From the NCBI GenBank assembly GCA_973895155.1, contig OZ316891.1:15872001-15936000 (forward strand): a DNA stretch of 64,000 bases, read 5' to 3'. Each line of letters begins with the position of its first letter. Within the stretch, counting starts at the first letter, position 1. This stretch comes from Marsupella aquatica. Lineage: Eukaryota > Marchantiophyta. A program made the translations under genes and the position numbers. Shown piece after piece: positions 21,585-31,713 of the stretch. The notes below the pieces were generated by a model that had not been told where the DNA came from, ran no database searches, and saw nothing but the letters and a program-made list of their open reading frames with translations.

Positions 21585-23087
21585 ATGGCATGGAATGTTT
21601 CAGGACTTTCCATAGAAACAGCAATTGGAGGGGAACCTTTGTTTGAGAATTTTGACATCTTGCTTTTCACGGAGACTTGGGAATATGAGGGAAATGCTCT
21701 ACCTAGCATTAAAGGCTTTACTTGCATACAATCCATCTTCAATGAGAAGAAGACCACACGGGGAAGAGGGTTTGGAGGCATTGTTGTCTACACCAAGAAT
21801 CAACTTCAACACATCACCTCTATTGAGCATGAAGATCCCAGCAAGCAGTTCATGGTGGTGAGACTTCATACCAGAGGTACTCCATCATTTCTGATTGTCA
21901 CCTACTTTGCTCCCCTTAATATGAATGTCTATAAGATGGGAATTGCTGATGCACATTATCCATTTCATAGGTTAATCCAAGTCATTCATGATATATCACC
22001 ACTAGGGGAGACATGGATAGTGGGGGACTTTAATGCCAGGGTATCTAATGAACAATTTACTGAAAGTGAGGACTTAGGAACTTTACCTTGGTCATCATGT
22101 AGTGAAGAGCTACCTTGGGTGAGAGAGGCTCTTGACACCAGAACAAATGACATGACACGTCACTTTTTGCATTTGGGAGCTTCTTGTAATCTAAGAATAT
22201 TGAATGGGCTTGAGAGATTTCCCCAATCATCTGGTTACACTTTTAGATCTAAACAAGGATGTAGTACCATTGATTACCTTCTTGCCACACCTACCTCTGC
22301 CACTAGAGTGGTTGACTTTCAAATACTTGATCAACAACCAGAGTCTTCACACTTGCCTTTGTTGTTCCATCTTGACCTGACCACAATCCCAAACAAAGTG
22401 CATAGAAAGCCAGTACCCAAACCTCTGTTTCTAGACCCTGATAGAGAAGTCATCTTCAAAGCCAACTTTGACCATCTTCTCCATACCCTGGATGATCAGA
22501 TTGAGCTCTCAGAAGTCATAGCACAAGCAGCAGCCTCTACTTTCTCCACCAAACCCCCTAGAAAGCAAAACATGAAGGCTTGGTTTGACGAGGATTGTGC
22601 TAGAGCAAGGATGCAAGCAAGATCACATTCAGGGGAAAAGAGACTTTTGGCATTCACTATGTACAAGAACTTCATCAAACACAAGAAGAGGTGCTTCTTG
22701 AAGAGTCATCAACAATCACTATGTGAGGAGTTCATCAAACATCCAAAACGTTTTTGGGAGAGAATGCAATCAGGCAAGACTACTCCCCCCTTGGATCACC
22801 AGGACCTGGTAACCTATGTCACATCCTTGTATTTCTTTCCAGATGCTAGTGGCATGCCTTTGCCCCTTGGGGACACCATTCAGTTTACAGAGAGGGAGGT
22901 GAAGGTGCATCTTTCCCACATGCAACATGGGAAAGCTAAAGATCTGTTGGGCCTGAATTTGGAGCTTCTTTTGTGGGGAGGACCCTCTTTACTAACAAAC
23001 TTGGTGCATGAGCTGAATCATGTTTGGGCATTGGCACACGACAAAATCCAGAGCTCTACTTCCAAGGGAATCTGGTGGAATTTGTGA
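21585..23087 (+). CDS. LINE-A copy 3 endonuclease-only ORF2 remnant
   Basis: The ATG at 21585 opens a 500-codon frame with the whole APE-type endonuclease (WNVSG, TETWE, GDFNAR, STIDY, SSHLPL) and the linker up to the HELN block. It then terminates in shifted sequence because of the deletion. The product would be an endonuclease without reverse transcriptase. Confidence 0.8.
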   Translation: MAWNVSGLSIETAIGGEPLFENFDILLFTETWEYEGNALPSIKGFTCIQSIFNEKKTTRGRGFGGIVVYTKNQLQHITSIEHEDPSKQFMVVRLHTRGTPSFLIVTYFAPLNMNVYKMGIADAHYPFHRLIQVIHDISPLGETWIVGDFNARVSNEQFTESEDLGTLPWSSCSEELPWVREALDTRTNDMTRHFLHLGASCNLRILNGLERFPQSSGYTFRSKQGCSTIDYLLATPTSATRVVDFQILDQQPESSHLPLLFHLDLTTIPNKVHRKPVPKPLFLDPDREVIFKANFDHLLHTLDDQIELSEVIAQAAASTFSTKPPRKQNMKAWFDEDCARARMQARSHSGEKRLLAFTMYKNFIKHKKRCFLKSHQQSLCEEFIKHPKRFWERMQSGKTTPPLDHQDLVTYVTSLYFFPDASGMPLPLGDTIQFTEREVKVHLSHMQHGKAKDLLGLNLELLLWGGPSLLTNLVHELNHVWALAHDKIQSSTSKGIWWNL

Positions 23088-24070
23088 GGACCTACAAATA
23101 CCTTGGGGTGGAGTTCTCTCAAAACTTGAGTTGGGCCTCATGTGTAAAATCTAGGGCTGCCAATGGGTACAGAGCTTTTTATGCATTCATGAACAAATGC
23201 AAAAGAGCTGGTCTACACACTTGGAGGTTAAGGAAACATCTCTTTGGAGCTTTGGTGAAACCAGTCATTCTTTATGGAGCACCAATTTGGGGAGCAGGTG
23301 TGTCTAAATCTGGGTGGCAACAGATTGAGGGGCTGCAAAAGCTATTTCTTGAGATGGAGCTTGGGATCAAGTCACAAACCCCATATACACTTACACTTGC
23401 AGAGGCAGGCTTGTTTCCTTTGGAGGTGGAGGCACTCTTCCACACACTCAAATACATCATGCGTGTAAGAGAGTTGGAGGAAAACAGATTTCCTTTTCAT
23501 GCCTTGCGCTCATCTTCAGCTAAAGGGTGGTATGCAGATGTGTGCAGGTGGGCCCATGCTTGGGATTTTCCTGAACATGAATGGCCAACACACCCAACCA
23601 AGCTAAGAGCAAAACTTGAGCAAAAGGCTTTGCACAAACTTTGGCATGAACCTAGCCCACGGCAGCAATACTACATGAGAGATGTGAACCCCATGAAGAA
23701 ATATCGAGAACAAGAATACTTGTCTAGCACTATCTCAGTACAACTTAGACAACTTATTGCTTAGTATAGACTAAGCTCACACCACCTTGAAGTAGAACAA
23801 GGGAGATGGAAGGATATTGACAGGAAAAAGAGGGTTTGTCAACTATGTGATAGCTCTAGTACAGAGAATGAATATCATGTATTCATTGCTTGCAAGTTTT
23901 ATGAGGGGGTTAGGATGGCATCTCAAATCTTGGTGAAAGATTTGTATGCATTGTTTGGTCTGCCCCCTCACCAACTTGGAAGATATATCTTTGCGGTGGA
24001 TAGGGAAAGGAGAATAGGTTTGGAAAATCTTTCAGGGCTCTCTAGGTCCATAGTTTCTTTGAGGACATAG
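23024..24070 (+). pseudogene. LINE-A copy 3 RT thumb and C-terminal remnant
   Basis: In another frame the text resumes at GIGTRQNPE, continues through YKYLGVEFS and the post-RT region to a TAG at 23762, and then through the CxxC...HxxxxC finger to SIVSLRT and the normal stop. It lacks the catalytic core. Confidence 0.8.
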
Positions 24071-24191
24071 TTGTCCTCTTCTGAGCAATCTCTTTTGGTT
24101 GCTCTTTTCTTTGATTGCATTGTACTTTACTTTTTGTGGCAGCTCCTTTGACTTTCATGGTCCCGGAGCTTATAATACATTACCATTACCA

Positions 24192-24896
24192 TTATTTTGG
24201 ATTGTCAGGGTTCTCCTCGGTAACAAGCATCCATGAGTACAGTCTGTGATTTCCATCAAAGACAGAGAACATCTTATCCTTCAACACGAGAAAATCTGGG
24301 TCAGCCTCGCATTCAGCCTCAAACTTCTCGTTCTCCAATTGCCAAATTGGATCCCATGACTCACGAATCTCCTGGGTATAGGTCAGAACAATTCCATTCT
24401 CATCCGTTGGCTGCACATAGAAACGCATTCCTATGGATGAATTGTAACCCATACTGCTAAACGAGTCTTTCAGCTTCTCGATGGAAGAGCTATCTTTCTG
24501 CAAAGTACGAACCACCTCCATGTGAACCAATAGGCATAGAGGGATTTGAGGCGGCTCCTTGTCAAATCCATGAGAATCCTTTCCAAAACACATTACATGT
24601 TTTGAGATGAGATCAGTCTCCGCAAGTGCGCAGTCCGAAACATCTTGGATCGCAATCGTGTTGAGGTTCTCCATCTTTCTACGTAGAGATTTAGGAACCA
24701 AAATAGCGCTAACAGAAGTAGGAGGCAGCAACTTTGTGGAATGAGTTACACAACGTGTATAAACTGAACCAGTAAATGAAGACTGCAAGGATTCAGAATA
24801 AGCTCGGTCTTGGTCAGGAACAACACTATACCCTCTGGATGAAGAGGGGAATACCTCCATCATCTTCCTTCCAGAAGCGTACGAACTATTGTACAA
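24192..24896 (-). CDS. Gene M unit 1, N-terminal part with ParB-like motif
   Basis: The frame starts near 24860 (first ATG, MMEVFPSSSRG) or slightly upstream. The conserved part begins at PPQIPLCLLVHMEVVRTLQ. The ParB-like block KMFSVFDGNHRLYSWM lies near 24205-24255; ParB N-terminal domains carry a similar G-x-R/H-R box. Unit 2 continues with RVICCILKGKR and a MHELNK helix, as in ParB/sulfiredoxin-like folds. Here LINE-A copy 3 cuts the frame right after NPDNPK. The assignment rests on this motif and its local layout. Confidence 0.62.
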   Translation of the reverse strand: MYNSSYASGRKMMEVFPSSSRGYSVVPDQDRAYSESLQSSFTGSVYTRCVTHSTKLLPPTSVSAILVPKSLRRKMENLNTIAIQDVSDCALAETDLISKHVMCFGKDSHGFDKEPPQIPLCLLVHMEVVRTLQKDSSSIEKLKDSFSSMGYNSSIGMRFYVQPTDENGIVLTYTQEIRESWDPIWQLENEKFEAECEADPDFLVLKDKMFSVFDGNHRLYSWMLVTEENPDNPK

Positions 24897-25576
24897 TGAA
24901 ATTATGGAACTCTAATCAACTCTTAACGTGTAATATATTCTAGAAGGAGGGTGCAGTTCAGCGGAACTCTTTGATTAAAGGGAGAAGCTCGTAAGTTTGG
25001 CGGATTCCAACGTATGTATACGAAGATCTTAATTAGCTAAATCAAGCGGTAGAAGAGGCATAACACACACAAAACTCAGAAGTTACCGTTAAATGTTACC
25101 GTTATGACCGTTTTCCTCCCTCACTTGGAATACTAGCATCGGGCGCTATTATAAACACCTTCCCTTGAAGTAGATAATTGGGATGTTTGTCATGGCAGCA
25201 CCCGGCGCTAGTAAAAACATTAGCTATAGAATAGGTCTGAAATGGCGGCTCCTGTAAATAAATTTTGTCAAAACAACCCCATATTTAGAGAAATGTGTAT
25301 TGTTTTAATGGTTTTGGGGAAACATTACTTGCATCCTATACTAGCGCCTGGCGCTAGTGATAACGAGTATTTTCCATCCATAGTTCTACAAGAATTCACA
25401 TTTTCATTGATCATTTAAATCCAATTATTTCATAGTATTGATGGATATCTGGAGGGTTTTTCGTACACTAGCGCCAGGCGCTAGTATGGAATATTGAGAT
25501 TTGGGGCATATTATGTTTGAGATATTTTAGTTAGCGCCAGGCGCTACTCAAATTGTTCCAACTATACAATATGGTT
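24897..25576. promoter_or_regulatory. Shared upstream region of divergent genes M and T (left part)
   Basis: This non-coding stretch lies between the 5' end of gene M (minus) and gene T (plus). It contains five of the 13-bp palindromes in 411 bp. LINE-B occupies the right part of the same intergenic region. A bidirectional promoter is inferred from gene orientation only. Confidence 0.45.
25135..25545. repeat. Cluster of five 13-bp palindromes
   Basis: The copies are AGCATCGGGCGCT (25135), AGCACCCGGCGCT (25197), AGCGCCTGGCGCT (25343), AGCGCCAGGCGCT (25470) and AGCGCCAGGCGCT (25533). The right arm GGCGCT is constant and the left arm varies. Two copies extend to CTAGCGCC..GGCGCTAG. Confidence 0.9.
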
Positions 25577-26998
25577 CCTAGCACACTTGGTGTGATCCAA
25601 GGCTGCCCACTATCTCCAACGCTCTTTGGGGTCTTCATTGACCAGCTACATGATTTGCTAGAGGAGATGGGAGGCGTAGGTTCTCAGTTGGGAACACTGG
25701 CCATCCAACTTCTTATATTTGCAGATGATGTGGTGCTTCTAGCTCACTCCCAATCTGATTTGCAACATCTTCTAGCCCTAGGGCATTTTTGCAAACAATC
25801 AGGCATGCAGGTCAACATGAGGAAGACCAAGTGCCTTGTACTTGGTACAAAGCAAGAGCTTTCTCTCTATTTTGCAGGTGAAAAGGTGGAGATGGTGACC
25901 TCTTACAAGTATCTTGGGGTGGAGTTTTCTCGAAGCATGAGTTGGGCTACATGTGTGACGCATAGGGTGGCTCATGGTTACAAGGCCTTCTACAGCATGG
26001 TTCAAAAGTGCAAGGGAGCAAGCCTTTCCACTTGGAAGTTGAAGAAACAACTCTTCAATTCCTTGGTAAGGCCTGTTATTCTTTATGGGGTGCAAGTATG
26101 GGGCCCTTGTACTTCTCAATCTTGTTGGAAAAAGGTAGAGGCTATCCAAAAGCTTTTCTTGGAGATGGAGCTTGGAGTGAAAACCCAAACCCCACACCCC
26201 TTGTTATTGGTTGAGGTAGGTCTTCTACCATTGGAGGTTGAAGCTCTCTATCACACTCTTCAATATGCTAGGAGAGTGGAGGCATTGAATGATTCTAGAC
26301 TACCTACGCAAGCCTTTCACATATCTAGAGCTTTTGGTTGGTATGCTGATGTATGTAGCTGGGCCCAATCATGGGACTTATCTGAGCATGAGTGGCATAC
26401 TCAACCAAAGAAGCTTTGGTCACTCTTGCGTGATAAAGCTATTAGAAAACTTTGGAGTGATCCTAGCCCTAGATTATAGTATTTTATGAGGGATGTAAAC
26501 CCCATGATGTTGTATGAAGAACAAGAGTATCTTAGAGCTCCCATTTCTATGAGGTTGAGACAAGTGATTGCTAGATATAGACTCAGCTCACATCACTTGG
26601 AGGTAGAGGAGGGTAGATGGAAGGGAATTAGGAGGCAGAATAGGGTGTGTAGACTTTGTGATAGTGGCAGCATTGAGAATGAATATCATGTATTCATTAG
26701 CATGTAGACGGTATGAGGAGGTTTGAATAGCACATCAAATCCTTGTTTCTGATCTGCATGATCTATTTAGGTTGCCACCAAAGCAACTTGGATTGTATAT
26801 CATGGCAGTGGATAGGAAACGATGTGATAGCATTACACATTAGTGACTCTTAAGGTCCTTAGTTTGTTATTAGTGAGGATGTAGAGATCCTCACATGAGC
26901 ATTTGACTCATTTCTTTGCTTTGTATTTGGATTTTTTGCCATAGCTCCCTTGACTCATTGGGTCGTCATGGAGCTTAGAATTTGACTTTGACTTTGAT
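25577..26998 (+). mobile_element. LINE-B, 5'-truncated relative of LINE-A with a different tail
   Basis: The copy begins at reverse-transcriptase motif B and ends in TTTGAC hexamers at about 26981-26997. Its 3' UTR keeps the same skeleton as LINE-A (ATAGCTCCCTTGAC, then GGAGCTTAGAAT). It is diverged enough to be a separate lineage. It sits between genes M and T of unit 1. Confidence 0.85.
25592..26830 (+). pseudogene. LINE-B ORF2 C-terminal half
   Basis: The frame shows STLGVIQGCPLSPTLFGVF (motif B), LLIFADDVVLLAH (motif C) and YKYLGVEFSRSMSW, then the post-RT region to DPSPRL. A CAG to TAG stop follows near 26477, and the text resumes as MRDVNPM. The C-terminal finger CRLCDSGSIENEYHVF is cut by a frameshift after VFIS. 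Motif A and the endonuclease are missing through 5' truncation. Confidence 0.82.
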
Positions 26999-27249
26999 CT
27001 TAGAGTCTGTTAAAGATTTTTGTGGTGTCTTTTTTGGCATTATGTATGCGTCTGACATCCGGACTTATCGGGGAAAAACGACAAAATTCATTTATGGCGC
27101 CAACGGATCCTATGTCGACTATGTTTTATGTCTTATACAAAGGGATCTGTTTACGTGAAGTTCCCAGGTTCGACTGATACAAGCTCCATATTACCATAGA
27201 CTTTTCTTCCTCGAAACATTACAGCCCTTGTTATTTGTTTTTGATTGCA
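26999..27249. other. Short upstream region of gene T unit 1
   Basis: No open frame or repeat is seen. It probably holds the 5' flank of gene T. Confidence 0.4.
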
Positions 27250-30125
27250 ATGTCTCGGTCCATCGTTCTATCCTGATTCGGGATTGGGGATATTGTGACC
27301 ATCCCCGTCCCTGTGGAAGACACCTACAAGCAGGTCCGGGAGAGATACCTTTGCGGGAGATTTGATTTGAAGATGAATGATATTGAGGCCATTGTTCAAG
27401 AGCTCAAAACCAGTGATGACATTGAAGATGCAGCAACATTCAATGTGGATGATGGTGAACGGTTTTGGCATCTATACGCGGGGATTTTGTACTCACTTCG
27501 AGTAAGACAACATGAAGGACCGTCTAGTGTCCCCCAAGTTCCATTTGGTGTTGTCAAGATTTCTTCTAGTGAAGATGGAGATCAAACTCCAAGTCCTACG
27601 TTGAAAATGAAAGTCCCGCAACATGCTGTCATTAAGTGAGACTCCAGGAAGCTCCAACCAGTTGGAGGTCGTGTATCGGCGCAGTTTGATGGATACGTTA
27701 CTCAAATCCACTGGTCATAGCGAGTTATCGAGGTTCATATCAGCGGGTGATTTCAAACATGAGCAAGTTTCTTGTCTGCCAACTAAGTATAATGGGAACA
27801 TCGTGTTTGAATTGCCACCAATTGACAAGATGCTCTCTAAAGGCTCTAGGCTTAGGGACATGGACCGTGCCAAAGATTGCTACATTTGGACACGCATATT
27901 TCCAACTACCGCAAACGTTCAGCCAAAAAAACTTTGGCAATTCGGTAAGGTTACCTATACGGGATTCATTGAATGTCGGAACAAGTCCTGCGAGTACTTC
28001 CAAAGGAAAAAGAAGGCAAATGCTAAGGCATGGCAGGGTACTCCAAAGCTTAGTGGTCAGTATGCTGTCGGATCTTTTATCAAAGAGGGCGGTGTTGTAT
28101 GTCATTATTGTGATCAGATTCCTTTTTGTGTCAAGTACTGCCCTGCCCATTTGTTCTATATGTACCTGCAAGTATTACTTGATGCGGAAACATGTAGTCA
28201 TATGTCCCGCCTGGCAATTCATATAGGTGATCATAACCATCCAGGTAGAAAAACCTTATGTAGGAGTGCGGAGAAGATGGCTGAGGATTTAATTAAAAAA
28301 AATCATGAAGCCAATCCTCTGGAAAAACCAGCTGGGATCTTGAATTCTGCTACAGGGTCCATAGTGAAAGCTCTCTGCAAACATGTTGACGACATGGTCG
28401 ATATCAAAGAAACTGAAATATGGAAGTCTCTGATGGTACTTTCCACTACCCAGAAGTTTGCATCTCTTTGTCGGAGAGTTAGGATAGACCAAAAGGGTCG
28501 GGGTGAACTTGATTTTCTCTCGCAAATGCAGAAGAAGATTAACCTGTCGTTTCTCCAGAGGTATTTACTCCCGGGTCAGGGATGTCAAGACGACAGGCCT
28601 CACATCTTTAAAATGACCACGAAGGGTCACGGTTCCGGTGTGGATCTTTTGAGACAGATGCAACCTGGTGGAAGACTCGAAGGAGCCTGGGTCAGTTTCG
28701 ATGTGATGCAGCGTATCACAACCGATTGGTTTACTTTTAGCATGCATGTCTACGACCATAACTTCCGTGCACTTTGTTCAATTTTTCACATGCGAGTTGA
28801 AAGGTGAAGACACTGAGTCTTTCAAAAAGGCTTGGAGAGTTATGATTGAGGTTTGCAAGGAGAATGGATTACAGGAGGTTGTCATCCAAGGGTTTATGGC
28901 GGACAATGCACAAGCTGGATGGAATGTTGTGCGGAATGTTTTTTTTGGTGGACACCTAGACCCGGAGAGGGAGCGCTCTGATGCATTTCACTTTTATCAA
29001 TCTTTCCATCGGCATTCCAAGGAAGGAGTACTCGAAGAATGTCAATCGGAACATTGGAGACTTTGGGAGAAACTAAGAAACGCTCCAACGTTTGTGGTAG
29101 CGTATCACGTGTCCCAAGAGATTGTGGTTTGGTGGCAATCAGGAAACTGTGTCCCTGGAAAGCTCATGATGCTACAAATCCTGGTGGGTTGTTCGATGGC
29201 GCCAGTGGGACAATTTTATTTGAGTGGTATGACATCCATCTCCTCTCTTGTCTTTCATTTCCATCAACTTTATATTAGCGCCAGGCGCTGGTATGATTTG
29301 CTCGTATTTGAGTCCAACATGTCCACAAAGTTCCAGAATCATAATTGCAATTGTATTTCACGTATGTTATAAATACTTGTTGGTGCCAGCGCCGGGCGCT
29401 GGTAATACAATGCTAGTACTGATTATTGCATTCGGGCTATGGCAGAGCAAAAGCGCAGAAGAAGGTGCCTTGATTCCCAACTGTACAGGGTCAGAATCAA
29501 GGCATGCGTCTATGAAAGCCTGGGCTACAAAGAAAAAAGTTGGTCTTTTTGAAGCATGCAAAGTGGACCAAAATCGAGCCCTGTCTCAAGTTGCGGGATA
29601 CAATGCATATCAAAAAGGGTTGAACAGAGGAAAGGGACCGACTATATGGGAATTGGCGTTCTGTTCCACCGATCAAGCAGGTTCGCCGAGGTTATTTGAA
29701 GATGCGACCAACATGCTTCTTTCCAACGCGGCGGACTTCGATTTGGAAAGAAGTACTCCCCTTAACGGAGATATCGTGACCAAGTCAATGAAGAGAAAGG
29801 GACATGCAACTGGGACTGTCTCTCCACAAGACTCCCATCGGCATGCCATAGTTCTCATAACCACACCAAATACTCGTGGTTTGAAAAGGAAAAACCTAAA
29901 CACAACTGACTTTGCCTCCATTCCCTCAAATTCTAATGATCCTGTGACAAGAGTGGTGAATCTCTCTGGTATGGACACATCAGATGGTGATACTGATTCA
30001 CTGGACAATACCCCTCAAACAACCCATACAACAAATCCACAAAACTTCCGCTCAGTGCACCAGCCTCACTTCAGAATCCACTTCCACGCACGATTGTGCT
30101 AGAGAAGGATGTCCCTCTGGGGCAG
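27250..30125 (+). pseudogene. Gene T, unit 1: MULE-like transposase, 5' part
   Basis: In order it encodes an N-terminal region and a cysteine/histidine-rich finger (IECRNKSCEYF, VCHYCDQIPFC, IHIGDHNHPG) whose HxH end resembles WRKY/GCM/FLYWCH fingers. A catalytic-looking region follows: WVSFDVMQRITTDWFTF, HVYDHNFRALC, and VIQGFMADNAQAGWNVVRN followed by RSDAFHFYQSFHRH. MULE transposases have D...D-x-A then a C/H block in this order. Frameshifts lie near 27635, 28785 (T run) and 29090. An intron (29227-29445) has GTATGA..CAG borders. LINE-A copy 4 interrupts the gene at 30126. Gene T of unit 2 is a diverged homologue. Confidence 0.75.
29277..29400. repeat. Two 13-bp palindromes in the gene T intron
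   Basis: AGCGCCAGGCGCT lies at 29277-29289 and AGCGCCGGGCGCT at 29388-29400, both inside the 219-bp intron. The matching intron of unit 2 has none. Confidence 0.9.
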
Positions 30126-30255
30126 TAATGGTAATGGTAATGGTAATGTATTATAAGCTCTGGGACCATGAAAGTCAAAGGAACTGCCACAAAAAGTAAA
30201 GTACAATGCAATCAAAGAAAAGAGCAACCAAAAGAGATTGCTCAGAAGAGGACAA

Positions 30256-30775
30256 CTATGTCCTCAAAGAAACTATGGACCTAGAGAGCCCTGAAAGATT
30301 TTCCAAACCTATTCTCCTTTCCCTATCCACCGCAAAGATATATCTTCCAAGTTGCTGAGGGGGCAGACCAAACAATGCATACAAATCTTTCACCAAGATT
30401 TGAGATGCCATCCTAACCCCCTCATAAAACTTGCAAGCAATGAATACATGATATTCATTCTCTATACTAGAGCTATCACATAGTTGACAAACCCTCTTTT
30501 TCCTGTCAATATCCTTCCATCTCCCTTGTTCTACTTCAAGGTGGTGTGAGCTTAGTCTATACTGAGCAATAAGTTGTCTAAGTTGTACTGAGATAGTGCT
30601 AGATAAGTATTCTTGTTCTCGATATTTCTTCATGGGGTTCACATCTCTCATGTAGTATTGCTGCCGTGGGCTAGGTTCATGCCAAAGTTTGTGCAAAGCC
30701 TTTTGCTCAAGTTTTGCTCTTAGCTTGGTTGGGTGTGTTGGCCATTCATGTTCAGGAAAATCCCAAGCATGGGCC
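30256..30775 (-). pseudogene. LINE-A copy 4 ORF2 C-terminus
   Basis: The text runs from HAWDFPEHEWPTHP through the CQLCDSS...EYHVF finger to SIVSLRT. The codon that is TAG in copies 2 and 3 is still CAG here. Upstream it is fused to the middle of the RT by the internal deletion. Confidence 0.85.
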
Positions 30776-31713
30776 TAACCTACCCAATTGAGTGCCAACT
30801 CCACCATGCTCCTCCAAAATGTTGTGTAGCTGATCAATGAAGATGCCAAATAGAGTTGGTGAGAGAGGACAACCTTGGATCACCCCAAGAGTGCTCCAGA
30901 TTTCTTCAGAGGTTTCCTTTGAAAGTTTGATGCGCACTTCTTGGTACAATTTAGAAACAGCCAACCTGAGCTCTTCAGGCACTTCCAACTCCACCATCCT
31001 ATCCCAAAGCTTGGATCGGGAAACTTTGTCAAAGGCCTTGGAGAAGTCCACAAACAAGCAAAATAATGGTTTATGTGGAGATTTGGCCTTTTCACACAAC
31101 ACCCTCAAGCAGAGAATGTGATCCATAGTGTTGAATTCTCTCCTAAAACCTGCTTGTGAAGGTGCCCTTTTCATCTCACTCTCCAACCAAGAGCTTAATC
31201 TGGCTTCAAGTAGTCCTCCCAAAACTTTAGCAAAAGTATTGCCTACCATGATGGTTCTATAGTTGTGCACATCGTCCTTGTTGCCTGCCTTGAAGATAGG
31301 CACCACTCTTCTGGTCATCCAAGCTTTAGGTAAACCTAAAGCCATTGCTTGATTCAGCTCATGCACCAAGTTTGTTAGTAAAGAGGGTCCTCCCCACAAA
31401 AGAAGCTCCAAGTTCAGGCCCAACAGATCTTTAGCTTTCCCATGTTGCATGTGGGAAAGATGCACCTTCACCTCCCTCTCTGTAAACTGAATGGTGTCCC
31501 CAAGGGGCAAAGGCATGCCACTAGCATCTGGAAAGAAATACAAGGATGTGACATAGGTTACCAGGTCCTGGTGATCCAAGGGGGGAGTAGTCTTGCCTGA
31601 TTGCATTCTCTCCCAAAAACGTTTTGGATGTTTGATGAACTCCTCACATAGTGATTGTTGATGACTCTTCAAGAAGCACCTCTTCTTGTGTTTGATGAAG
31701 TTCTTGTACATAG
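30776..31713 (-). pseudogene. LINE-A copy 4 ORF2 middle part
   Basis: The frame covers the linker and RT motifs A (FVDFSKAFD) and B (QGCPLSPTLF). It then runs out of frame at the deletion after GVGTQLGR, so motif C is missing. Its upstream edge is broken by nested copy 5 after MYKNF. Confidence 0.85.

Larger units (their letters stand above)
21170..24193 (+). mobile_element. LINE-A copy 3 inside gene M
   Basis: The copy runs from within ORF1 (near GCATGCAAGAGTC) to a shortened hexamer tail at 24174-24193. It has the same RT-core deletion (at about 23018) and the same TAG stop (23762) as copy 2, but different flanks, so the two were inserted separately or copied without flanks. No target duplication is visible. 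The gene M coding sequence between the two flanks is missing. Confidence 0.9.
18776..24896 (-). pseudogene. Gene M, unit 1: ParB-like/DNA methyltransferase-like fusion
   Basis: This is a multi-exon gene on the minus strand, split by LINE-A copy 3 (21170-24193). In order it encodes an N-terminal region, a ParB-like DGNHRLYSW block, an aromatic-rich middle domain (CPWYLDTDRWDSPFD), a nuclear-type basic run (TRKKRKR), a methyltransferase-like region, an acidic tail and a short basic C-terminal exon. The homologue at 41-50 kb supports exon order and shows that the LINE insertion replaced roughly a kilobase of coding DNA. A frameshift lies in an A7 run at 19902-19908. It faces away from gene T (27.3 kb). 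DNA modification or partition-like DNA binding is inferred from motifs only, and no close relative was recognised. Confidence 0.72.

Noticed and set aside
18776-24896. Gene M as bacterial contamination or a recent bacterial insert
   Set aside because: It has eukaryotic introns, is interrupted by the same LINE family found across the window, and has a diverged, equally spliced copy 20 kb away. An ancient bacterial, phage or large-virus origin stays possible but is not shown.
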